64,000 nt of DNA from Oscarella lobularis (taxonomy: Eukaryota; Porifera; Homoscleromorpha; Homosclerophorida; Oscarellidae), in contig NC_089185.1 of the NCBI RefSeq assembly GCF_947507565.1, forward strand, positions 496,001 through 560,000, given 5' to 3'. The notes beneath the pieces were generated by a model that saw only the letters and a list, made by a program, of their open reading frames with translations, was not told the origin of the DNA and did not search any database. Every line of letters begins with the position of its first letter. Position 1 is the stretch's first letter. Both the position numbers and the translations under genes were made by a program. Shown here piece after piece: positions 1 through 9,584 of the stretch.

Positions 1-1313
1 ACGTAGAGACCGCTGTCTTCAGACGAGTTTAATTTTTTGATAGTCAAGGATAAGGCATTGGGATCCACGTAGTAGTTGACATTGTCGGATTCAATTTTTT
101 TGCTGTCTTTATACCACGTGACGAATGGAAACGGCTTTCCTGTAGCCGCACAAGGTAACCTAAAGTCTTGGCCAACGATAGCTTGGGTAGGAGACGAAAC
201 CGACCTAAATTTCGGTGGAACTAAAGAACGACAATTCACATACAGCTAGCGCGAGAAGAAACGCGAGCGCGTACCGTCAAATGCGAGTGTAAAACTAGCC
301 GAAACGCTCATTGCTCCACTGACGGCGAAACAGGTAAAAACTCCTTCGTCGCCCGTTGAAGTGTGAAAAATGATAAACTTGCTCGAAGTGGCGCTGTTGA
401 CTATAGTAGATCTCGATATAAGAGAAAGGCTATTGGGATAGTTCCAAGTAAACGACGCCTTGTCGGTTCCAGTGACGGAACAGGTTAGTGTAAGAGGATC
501 GCGTTCAACGACGGTAGAAGAAGGGCTAATTGACGCTTGAAATGTGGCAAATTGAACGCAAATGTCATCAAAGTAGGCAACGTTCGCCGAAGGGCGCTGA
601 CCGGCCGTCCGCGGCGAGGGCATCAAATAAATCGACATTTCGTCGACGGTAGACGGGAGAGAAAAACTAGCGGAGTACGAAGCCCAAGAGATGTTGTTTC
701 CAGACGCCTGTAAGTCCGTGCTAGCTAAAGTTTTAATCAGACGACTTGTCGAATCAAACGCTTGGGCCTGGATAAGTGGCGAGCCTTCCCTAACGATCTT
801 GTCTCGTTTCATCGAGGCACTGTGAAAGAGGAAATTGAAAGGAAACGGAGACGAGAAACTACGAGAAAACGAACGACGTACCTAATTGTTACGATCGATG
901 CGTTTCTCAAAGTTCGAAAGTTTTGCTTCAGCTGTCCTTTGCCGCCGTTAGCCGTTTCAATGCCCTTCGTCGCGATTTGGAAGTGTTCATTGACTACAGA
1001 TAACGAAAATAATACTCCACGAAGACAAAAAAGAAGGAAATTTACCAACTGCCGCTCCGCTTGAATTATACTGAGGCTGGGATGCGATCCAGTCATTCAA
1101 GCCAAACTTCGCCTGAGAATTTGTGACGTAATTTCCGACGCAATCTGTTCACAACGAAACCAGTAAGAAAACCGCTCTTAAATCAATACCTAGTCTACCT
1201 TCAGCCGCCGCGAAGTCGCGAAGAACAGTCAGAACAGCAAGCAACGTCAGTACATAAAAATAACGGGCTCCGCCCTCTGGGCAAGATGATGCCTGCATAA
1301 CGCTCCAAAGCAT
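1..1313 (-). CDS. Ig-domain secreted or membrane protein, 5' part (runs off the window)
   Basis: Partial gene, complete at its 5' end. The first exon (ATG near 1313 or 1298) encodes a hydrophobic signal sequence (YFYVLTLLAVLTVL). It splices into an exon reading DCVGNYVTNSQAKFGLNDW at about 1040-1145. The exon at about 246-800 encodes a beta-rich segment and then an Ig domain with the Cys-Trp-Cys pattern (LTCSV, FTWNY, GVFTCFAV). A further exon (1-220) starts a second Ig domain (FRLPCAATGKP, VTWYKD, EDSGLY). This order fits a cell-surface adhesion or receptor protein, but the C-terminus is outside the window, so no membrane segment or cytoplasmic part can be judged. The join between the second and third exons is uncertain because the obvious acceptor near 822 does not keep frame; one near 783 does. 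Confidence 0.7.
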
Positions 1314-1466
1314 TCGATTTTTCAACCACACGTATAGGATGTGCAACAAACAAATAAAGAAATGAAGAGACGACTTAAGAGACTTCGTTCCGACTACTGG
1401 GCGTTCTGTTTTAGTGTCACGTGAAGAAGCACGCGTTCACGTGAGATTATGGGATGACCTTTGTAT

Positions 1467-3341
1467 TTAGTGGAAGTGTTGAGTTAATTTTGTGAAAAGA
1501 CGCGATTGGTGACGATAGAGCATGTTTTCGATGTCTTCTCCGAGTTCGTAGTCCATGGCATCCCATTCGGGATCGCGAAACGAGAAAACGCACCAGCTCC
1601 ACTTGTGCCTGTCAAAGATGTCAATAAGATCAGTCAGATACTGAGCAGCTCCTTCGATTCCTCGACAACAGCCAAATTCGCCGACGAAAATTCGGCTCGA
1701 AGGAATATCGTTGATTTTCTGAAAATTCACAACGGGCTGTAGAAATTTCTCCAAAGCATCTCGATTCCAAAACAAGGTTTCGCTCGTGTGTATCTGCCAG
1801 CGAGAAACGTCGCCTGGATAAACGAACTTCTTAAAACGATTTAGAGCCCTTTTCGTCAACAGTCGAGGATGATACATATGAAACGAATAGACGACAAGAG
1901 GATCGTCAAACGTTCTCATATACTTGAACGTCGTCGGAAAAGCCCAGTAACTGCTTTCAACGATAATAGCCGTGGACTTGTCGTGCTTTCGTATGGAAGC
2001 AATTGCGTCTGTAAAGAAGTCAAACAGAAGTCGCAAATCCGACGTTTCTTTGACGTCAGCTAAATCGCATTGATCGTCTCGCACTGCCGGTTCGTTGATC
2101 AAATCGTAACCGGCCAAAATGTGACGTTGATCTGCAAGAAGTGTCGCTAGCAGTTCCCAAAGGCGACAAAGACGTTTGAAATAAATTGGCTTCAAATAGA
2201 GTCGACAATCTTTTTCGTCTTCAAACGAACGACCTGGTAGGTTTGTCAATGTGATGATCACTCGGAGGCCGGCCTTCTCCGCTCGTTCCAAACTGTTTTT
2301 CAGTCTCCCTATATTATTTCTCAACTTCTCTTCGTCTTTAGCGAAAATTCTGTCCTCCGGGACGAAGTCGTCGTCGTTTACGAGGTACTGCAAGTCACGA
2401 GTCCCTCCTGCGGCGCCGATTCGAATCACGTGGGCACCGTAAGCGGCAGCCGCTTCAAAATCGTACTCGACGGGATTAGAAAACATATTAATACCGCCAA
2501 ATCCCTGAAGCCATAAATCAGAACAAGTTAGAGATTTTTTCGGGTTGCCTTTAGTCGTTTTTGGAAGAGGAGTAAGAACTCCTTTGGGCCATGCCGCCTT
2601 AACGTGGTAGGCATATATAGTCGTCATTGCTGGTAACAGAGACGGAGGAATAGGGGGCTCCTCGATTGCAATCGTAGGTAATTCGATTTTCCACGCAGTA
2701 GCTCCACAGACGTGTTGGAAAACGTAGGACAGCCAATAGAGCGCAACATCGGATGACAGCGACCCAAGAGGACACTTCTCTTTCAGTGACTTTTTGATGA
2801 GACTCGACGGAAAGACACAAAGTGGACCGCAGATGATGTGAGCAGCTTGATCGGAAGCCTCCGGTCCGAGATATCGTAAAAAACGACGATCGAGCCAAAA
2901 TTCATTCGGATCGCCCAGAGGATAATGAGGATAGCATCTGTAGGCGCACGAAGTCAACACGGTATGGCCCTTCCTGCAATCGTATTCTTGAACTTTTTCA
3001 AGCAATGCTCTCAGGCTCAGGCTCGTATTCCACAGCTCGCTGTCGATGACAAAGATCATATCGTAGCGAGCGAGCCGTTCTGCTAATTCTGGCTCCGAAT
3101 CGGTAATCAGACTCGACAAAATAGGTTCCGATCGACTAAACGTCTCCACTTGCGCTGCCCAGCTGTTCGGCGCCACTTCGACGTCACCGAAAGGCTTTCC
3201 CGGCGGAATCGACCACAGCCACACGTCAAAACAGCCTCGTGCCAGATTCAACTGTTTATAAATAAACTCGAGCGAATCGTGCGATCCGGTGAGACGCTCG
3301 TGTCGTTTCGTAAACACGACGAGATCCCTCGACGACGCCAT
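1467..3341 (-). CDS. GH5-family glycoside hydrolase with a long N-terminal extension, intronless
   Basis: A 624-residue single-exon protein. The C-terminal half (about residues 275-620) reads as a GH5 (cellulase-type) TIM barrel: GFGGINMFSN near its start, GYDLINEP carrying the acid/base Glu, VYSFHMYHP carrying the conserved His/Tyr, and IFVGEFGC carrying the nucleophile Glu. All key residues are present, so an active beta-glycanase or beta-glycosidase is expected. The first 270 residues are not GH5. They contain MIFVIDSELWN and HIICGPLCVFPSS, which hint at a GT-A-like or carbohydrate-active fold, but I cannot name it. No signal peptide is visible (MASSRDLVVFTKRHE), so the enzyme is likely intracellular. 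Lack of introns, among neighbours with many, is compatible with horizontal transfer or retroposition. The ATG lies 50 bp from the divergent kelch gene. Confidence 0.85.
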   Translation of the reverse strand: MASSRDLVVFTKRHERLTGSHDSLEFIYKQLNLARGCFDVWLWSIPPGKPFGDVEVAPNSWAAQVETFSRSEPILSSLITDSEPELAERLARYDMIFVIDSELWNTSLSLRALLEKVQEYDCRKGHTVLTSCAYRCYPHYPLGDPNEFWLDRRFLRYLGPEASDQAAHIICGPLCVFPSSLIKKSLKEKCPLGSLSSDVALYWLSYVFQHVCGATAWKIELPTIAIEEPPIPPSLLPAMTTIYAYHVKAAWPKGVLTPLPKTTKGNPKKSLTCSDLWLQGFGGINMFSNPVEYDFEAAAAYGAHVIRIGAAGGTRDLQYLVNDDDFVPEDRIFAKDEEKLRNNIGRLKNSLERAEKAGLRVIITLTNLPGRSFEDEKDCRLYLKPIYFKRLCRLWELLATLLADQRHILAGYDLINEPAVRDDQCDLADVKETSDLRLLFDFFTDAIASIRKHDKSTAIIVESSYWAFPTTFKYMRTFDDPLVVYSFHMYHPRLLTKRALNRFKKFVYPGDVSRWQIHTSETLFWNRDALEKFLQPVVNFQKINDIPSSRIFVGEFGCCRGIEGAAQYLTDLIDIFDRHKWSWCVFSFRDPEWDAMDYELGEDIENMLYRHQSRLFTKLTQHFH

Positions 3342-3391
3342 TAGGGATAGATACCGATATATATATCTATACGGGACAGAGGAATGGTCCT
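3342..3391. promoter_or_regulatory. 50-bp divergent promoter between GH5 and kelch genes
   Basis: The two start codons (3341 on -, 3392 on +) are only 50 bp apart. The gap is AT-rich and nearly palindromic around GATAGATA...TATATATATCTATAC (about 3348-3371). It could serve as a TATA-like core for both directions, and both 5' UTRs must be very short or overlap the opposite gene. An out-of-frame ATG at 3384 would start a short upstream reading frame overlapping the kelch start. Confidence 0.5.
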
Positions 3392-4827
3392 ATGGAATCT
3401 CCAATGGAAGCATCAAGCGACGACGAACAGGCGCCGAGTCCCGTTTGCCGTTCGCGTCGCGCTCACGAAGCGGCGATGGTGGGACCCCATTTATTCGTCT
3501 TCGGCGGCTATTGCCTTCTCGGAGACCACGAACACGACTTCGAATTTCAACGCAATGCGGTGTACGCGTTCGACACGGTAAGAAAGGCCTGGCATTTGCA
3601 CCGCGCCGAAACGGAATCGAGGTCCCCTCCGCCGGCGTGCACGGGAGCGAGCACGATTGCCGTCGGACGCGTCATCTATTCGTTCGGCGGCTTGGAAGTC
3701 GTCTTGTCCAGCTACTACTCGCGTCAATTCAGCAACTCCGTCTTCGCTTTGAACGTCGACACGATGACGTGGAGACGGTGCGAGGATCGGGGGGGTCGAC
3801 GTATCGCCGGTCGGGACAAGTGCGCCGTCTGTCTCATCGATGCCGGTCGCGTTCTTATGTTCGGCGGCTGGAGTGCGCGCATTGACGCCGACGTGTTGGA
3901 GGCGGGGGCCCAATGGGTTCCCGATTCCAACGATGTCGTCGGTTGGAACAATGAATCGTATGTGTTCGATACTGAATCTGGTACATAAAGACTTCATACG
4001 ATTATGATTGTGCACTGATGTTTTTTTTTCGAAGAGACGTGGTCTTCTTTGGATGCATCTGGACCGAGACCTTCTCCACGTGCTGCTCACTCCCTCGTCA
4101 AAATCGACGCGTCAAGGATCGTCTTGTTTGGAGGAAGGGAAAGGGAGCAGAGACTCAATGATATTCACATTTTGAATTTGGATGCGATGGTTTGTAGGCT
4201 CGATCGAGCGCAGCCTCTGCATTACACTCATGGTTCCCTTACAGTGTTGGAGTGGCAAGATTGTACAGCCAGCCGATCCAACCATCTTGTGGCCATCGCC
4301 TCGATCTCTGCATACCATGAACAGCGTCAGCTACGGACCCCACGTCGGCTGTGTTCTTCTTGGGGGAATGGGCGTTGATGGAAATTGCTGTGACGACTTC
4401 GCTTGGCATCTGAATTTAAACGAAATGGAATGGACTAAGGTCAGAATAAGTCTCTCTCGTATGTGCAATAATTGCTATTTGCAGATACCGTGGTGCTCTG
4501 ACGAATTCAAAAGAACGTGGCACAAAACGTGCACTTTTTCCAGTGGCCCCGGTTACTTTGAGTTCTACGTCTTTGGCGGTAGTCCTGACAACATATGGAA
4601 ACCCCACTCAGAAGACTTGGGAGGTCCAGCATTCACGTCGTTTGGTAAGTCAACCGACTTTACTATTTTGTCCACTATTAATTTGATATACAGGAGTAAA
4701 GAGTTTGTATTTATCGGCGATGGAGGCCGCATGCAAATACGAGGATAGAATCAGAAGCGATCTCAAATTTTTGCCGTTGAAAATCAAGCAGGAGTTTGGA
4801 ATTAGGCAAGGCAATCAATCTACATAA
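3392..4827 (+). CDS. Kelch-repeat beta-propeller protein (KLHDC-like)
   Basis: Five-exon gene. Exon 1 (3392 to about 3978) holds kelch blades with the hallmark Gly-Gly pairs (LFVFGGY, IYSFGGL, VLMFGGW) and spaced aromatic residues. Exon 2 (about 4036-4190) carries RIVLFGGRE. Exon 3 starts after a roughly 60-nt intron (acceptor near 4244) and contains GCVLLGGMG. Exon 4 (4485 to about 4645) contains FEFYVFGGS. The last exon gives a C-terminal tail (VKSLYLSAMEAACKYEDRI) and stops at 4825-4827. About 390 residues with one propeller and no BTB domain fits KLHDC1/2-type substrate adaptors of cullin-2 ligases. The tail helix beginning SLYLSAMEAA is in the place where those proteins have a BC-box, but the match is weak. 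Likely cytosolic or nuclear. Confidence 0.8.
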
Positions 4828-5107
4828 AGAAAACGCTCCTTGTATTTCACTCTTTGTAGACTCAGCGGATTCAAGATGCAAGATCATCGCACCAATTAAT
4901 CTGAACTCCAGGGACGTGAGTTATAATGTAATTTTTACAGTAACTACAACGGTTGTACCCTATGAGTCAATGCCTCTGCTACAACTACCCTTCCGACGTC
5001 ACAATGACATAACCCGGCTAAAAACTAAAAAATGATTTTATTAATAAGGAAGTCAGTCAATACTGCTTCTCCTTTTCATCGTGTTGAGTGTAGGTTGTTA
5101 ACGAGAG
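4828..5107. other. Convergent intergenic region, no gene seen
   Basis: The 280 bp between the stops of the kelch gene (+) and the protease gene (-) are AT-rich, with an oligo-A/T stretch near 5020-5045 that may hold both 3' processing signals. No exon-like frame is supported. Confidence 0.5.
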
Positions 5108-7190
5108 CTATTCGACTCTTTTGCGGTCGCCGCCCTTTTTCTCGACGGGTTTCCTGCTCTCGATCTCGTTGGTTATCCACGGTACGAAAGCGTAAACGTT
5201 CGTGTAGACTCCCGGCTTATGTAGACGTCCGCATCCGACGCCCCAACTCACCATGCCGCAAATTTCGAACGCCTCTTTGCCGTTGGAGCACGTGCGACCG
5301 TCCGGAGTCGGACACGCAAACTGGCTACCCGAATCGCCCTGACAGGAGTCCTTTCCTCGGCGACCCGCGCAAAACATGCGCTCAGATATACTGCCATTAT
5401 GATAGCGCGACGAATTGCATTTTCCCGATCTCTCGATGGGAAGATTGACGCGTAGCAGTTGACAGGATCCTCTGAACGACGTTTCTGACGTCTTTCCCCA
5501 TCCAATGACAAAACACTTGGTCTGATTATTTACGGACGTTTCTTCGCAGCTGGCTTTCGGCAGACAGGCGGGCACCTGTTCCGTCATAGGAGTCCGAAGA
5601 CGAAGCAAGGCGACGTCGTAGTCATAACGATGTAATGACGGATCGCTTCGGAACTTGGGATGCACGATGATTTCTCTAATATTCGACGTTGTCGTTTGAG
5701 GATCGCGACATCGGTCTTCGAGGTCGAAAAAGGATTTGAATTCAGCTGGACTGGCGACCTTTCTACCGGGGAAGGCGTCCCTGACGCAGTGTGCCGTCGT
5801 CAGAAGCCATTCCGGATGAATTAGAGTAGCGCTACACAAATAACTTGATTTGCTCGGCACCTAGACAACAAAGGAACAAAGATCAATACCCCAATGGCTG
5901 TGGGTTATTGCTCTGTCTACTTTGAGTAGAGCGTTCCAAGGCCAAGCGCCGGACTCTCGCGTTCCTATGGTGACGACAATGTGAGCACGAATTCCCGCTT
6001 TTCTACATCCGCACTGGTCTAGAGATAGACGTAGACAAAGATGACATACTTTATCAAAAGGCGGCGTCTTTCAAACTCCCATTACCTTCACATTTTTTGC
6101 CATAGTGACCCAATTTGCAGTGGCAGTAATAGCCGCCGTCACACGTCGCGCAAGGCAAGCAGGTGCCGCCGTTCTTACAAGGAGCAGTACTGCAGACCGA
6201 ATCTGAATAATCGCGTAATGACTTCGTTGTCAACAAAGAGCCGCGCCCGCCACCATCGTCGCACTTACCGGAACACGGTTGCATCTTGCACGTTTGTCTA
6301 GCCGTATCGGCTCCACGGCAACGAGCCGGTCTCGTCATGCAATGACGATAGCGCTCTCGGGTACCGTTTCCGCACGTCACCGAACAGGGCGACCATTCGG
6401 TCCAGCGAGACCAATTCTCTGCAGGAATCGATGATCACTTTGGGGAAAACGACCCGGGATCAATTCTTCTTTACTTTCGCATCGTCGCTTGCCGCATTTT
6501 CTGCTCTGTACCGATTTTCCAACGCACGAACTTCCGCCGTTTTGTGGCGCCGGATTATCGCAGCGGCGTTCGCGCATTTTTCGTCCGCCGCCGCAGGTGA
6601 CCGTGCATTGGCTCCACGTCGACCATTTGGACCAGGCGCCGTGAACGATTTCTTCCACTAGACACGTACATTAAACAGAAGCTCCAATAACCAACCCACA
6701 GGGGAACACAATCACAACACAATCAAGTCAACCGCGTCATTCAGGCTTCGCGGCTCTATCATATGGAACTAATAGTGCACAATAGGAGCGGGGGATGAGA
6801 GAGTACAGGAAAGCTAACAAACCGCAAATACAGAAGACAGACAGCACTAGAAGCCGTACCCTCTTTTTTGGAGCCGGGCACGCATCCGCTGCATCGTACG
6901 CCGACGTCTTCCTTGTGGCCGCAATTGTGCTTCGCCGAATAGCGACAAGCTCTAAAAAAAAAAGAAAAAAAAGGAAGGCATGTCATCATCGGGTCTTGAA
7001 CGCGGGTCGCTTCTTTGCCTCATGGTTTTCTCGCGTCCCCGACACACGACGTCGTCCATGAGAATGGGACCAGCTCCCTTGCCGTACGATCGTCGGATCG
7101 GACTGATTGCCGGACCGTAGCCGAGTTCTCTGCACGCGACGTCGGCGTTGCTCACTCGCCACAAATCGTCGCACACCGTTCCCCATTCGC
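5108..7190 (-). CDS. Mosaic serine protease: SRCR, TSP1, TSP1, EGF, trypsin domains
   Basis: Multi-exon gene read from about 7190 downward; exons encoding the N-terminus are not resolved. Order: part of an SRCR domain ([21 protein letters not shown], then [15 protein letters not shown] after an intron); two thrombospondin type-1 repeats ([19 protein letters not shown] at about 6600-6640 and [17 protein letters not shown] at about 6380-6415); an EGF-like domain ([26 protein letters not shown], about 6090-6205); and a trypsin domain (about 5108-6020). The catalytic triad is intact: [17 protein letters not shown] and CQGDSGS. The region before the protease (QCGC...[17 protein letters not shown]) lacks the usual R-IVGG cleavage sequence, so activation may be unusual. 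Expected to be secreted, as in complement or coagulation-like and matrix proteases. The SRCR intron at 7018-6952 starts with GC rather than GT. Confidence 0.8.
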
Positions 7191-8694
7191 CTATAAACGA
7201 ACGAATCCGTAAGGGTCGAGACGACGGGGAGCCGGGGCCATCTGGTGGCGGTACGCTATCACGCAGGATTTGTCTAGCCTAAATCCGGATCTTTTGAATT
7301 TCTCTACTACACACACCGATCGTTTCCAGATGACGCAAAAACTCTGGGAAACCTCGCGCTGGAAACCGCCTTTTTTTTGTTTACATGTGTAAGTGAGCTC
7401 TAGTGGCCCGATTAGCATCGTTGGGCCGGCCCACCGGGGGCCCAGGTGGAAAGCACGCGCCCAACGTCTACTTCGTGACCCAAATAAACAACAACTTCTA
7501 AAGGTTCTCTCAGAGACTCTCTCTCCTCAACGATTCCTCACTCCTTCGTGGCGCCGATTGACAAGCTCGATTAGGATAAACATCGGGGGAGTGAAAGGGG
7601 CCCCCCTATAATGTCGACCCAAAGTTCGCAAGTTGCGTATCACCCCCCTCCGTTTACATTAGATCGAAAATCGATACTGTACTCTAAGATCCCAGTGCAA
7701 ACAGAAGAAGCGTACCAAGTGGAAAAAGTTACGACGAAACGGGCGGCGGTTAGAGTGACCTCAAAGCCGCACGTCGTCGTCGTCATATTCGACGACGACG
7801 GCGTTCGTGGTATACCTAATCGGCATCAAAGCCATCAATGCAGTTTACGATCTCGTCGATCTAACACTTAGCGCTCAGGCTCGGGGTTCCGCGTGCGCGT
7901 GTGTCACTAATTTGTCGTGTTTGGCGCCCCGTCTCCTTTCTCTATCCGCACGTACCTCCGGAGTGAAGCCTGATCTCGATTCGGCCTTCGCATGCGTCGG
8001 TGCCGTCGACAAGCCGGATCAGCGGCGCCGACGCCGAAGATTCTACCGAGAAGACGCAACTGCACAGGTGCACGACGAGGAGGACGGACGTCACGCGATA
8101 CGAGTTCATCGTCGGAGGTCGCTAAAGAGAGACGCAATGTTGCCTTTATAAAGAGGGGAAATCTTTGTGGCCCATCGAACCACCCGCCCCCAGCGTTCTA
8201 ACGAGTTTCTCACGCCGAGATTAGGCGTGCAAGCGCCTGTTTCTACTCACCTCGTCGAAAAGGAAGCGAATTACGCGAAGAGAGGGTTGACGATTTGGGT
8301 AATAAAATCTCGCAGCCGGTTGGCAGCCTGTCACGAACGGGAATGAAGCGTCAACTCGATGCTGTAGCTCTTGTTCCCGTACGCGGCCATGGGGGTGGAG
8401 TTTGTGAGTAATGAGTGGGAGGCGTGTACGACCCTCCTGCTGATTGGTTCCGTAGGCCCGACCCTCGCGCTCCTTATCACATTGCTGCATACCTGGCCTA
8501 CTTACTGGTTAGCCCTCTGTGAGGAGCTGAACGCCTGTCAACGAACATTCTTAACACTCCAGCCTTTTTAGTAAACCATTTCAGACATTTCCTCTCGTAT
8601 CCGATTTCAACCTCCCCCCTCCTCAAAAAAAACCTTGTTCGCTAATCTAATCAAGACTTAAATTCTATCCACAAAAAAGACTATTCTGACGAGG
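7191..8694. other. Unassigned 1.5 kb between the mosaic protease and BolA
   Basis: This stretch probably holds the missing 5' exon(s) of the protease (signal peptide and first half of the SRCR domain), but I could not identify them. At 7405-7470 there is a cluster of short inverted repeats (GGGCCGGCCC, and CCACC...GGTGG around GGGGGCCCA). Open frames on either strand between 7390 and 8200 have no recognisable domain and biased composition, and are not called as genes. Confidence 0.4.
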
Positions 8695-9277
8695 TTACTC
8701 CTTTTTTCCTCCTCCTCCTCCTCCCAAACAAGGCGGAGACTTTGCCACATGGTGATCGGAAGCCTCCCACTGTTGGGGAGACTTGGCCTAAATTTATACC
8801 TCGATTCCAAGTTAACACATCCGTTTCCAAAGCACCTGAATAGACAGGGCGTGAACGGACCCGTCAAGTTCCTCCCTAAGAATGTCGTGAATCAACCTGT
8901 GGCGCTGCATACACGTCACAACTTGAGGTATGCAACCCTGCAATTCCTTTCAGAGTTCACCTGGATAGGCTTCGTTAGCCTTTCTTCGGTGAATTTTTCA
9001 GAGACGACAATCACTTTGAAATGAGATTCGGCTCCTTTGGGAACATTGTGCATGTAACTTTCGTTAATCACTTCGAGATGGGATGGCTGAAAATGCAGAC
9101 GTCAATTATAAGCACATATCTCCTGGAGAGGGCGAGTCAGGTGGCTTGGGACCACAGCCCCTGAGGACGCGTCCAGGGAGACAGAGTATGCAGAAATAAA
9201 TAAACAAACAAATACACAAATAGACCTACTGCCAAGTTTTCCGTTAGTTTTCGCGTTATTTCTGCCTGAACTGACAT
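8695..9277 (-). CDS. BOLA1: BolA-like protein (BOLA1 type)
   Basis: Four small exons join in frame to about 111 residues: 9277-9230, 9086-8961, 8904-8836 and 8787-8695. The product begins [16 protein letters not shown], continues [20 protein letters not shown] and [11 protein letters not shown], then [13 protein letters not shown] and VHALSIQ, and ends near the typical SPPCLGG tail. This is the BolA fold: the conserved RHR motif with its invariant His is present, and the length and C-terminal CLGG match metazoan BOLA1. The family works with monothiol glutaredoxins in iron-sulfur cluster handling, and BOLA1 is mitochondrial in vertebrates; no clear presequence is visible here. A stop codon lies in frame just upstream of the chosen ATG. 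The exons are too short to appear as long open frames. Confidence 0.93.
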
Positions 9278-9584
9278 CTGTTCGATCGATTAATTTGTTA
9301 GTGTATTGTCTTCGATGCTTGTCGCGACGAATTACGTACAAGTTTACGAGAATTAGCTATTCCCAGCTGACATAGGCGAGACGCTTTCTGCAAAAACGCT
9401 ACGCAAAAGCCAAAAATGAAGCAAAGCAAGCGGAGAAACGCTACTGCTGCAGTACCGAAGAGATGCGAAGGCATCAAGATATCAACGTAACAAGCAAACG
9501 ACGCCCGTATGTTGGTAGACTGTTGCTACTTTTTTTTGTCAACTGTATCAATTTGGCTCCTCGTCGAAGCCTCGTTGCGCAGGC

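Noticed and set aside
1149-1349. Separate small minus-strand gene with a hydrophobic N-terminus
   Set aside because: It joins in phase to the next exon and is the signal-peptide exon of the Ig-domain gene.
7611-8151. Plus-strand frames MSTQSSQVAYHPPPFTLD and the following one
   Set aside because: No domain, no splice continuity and unusual composition; not supported as genes.
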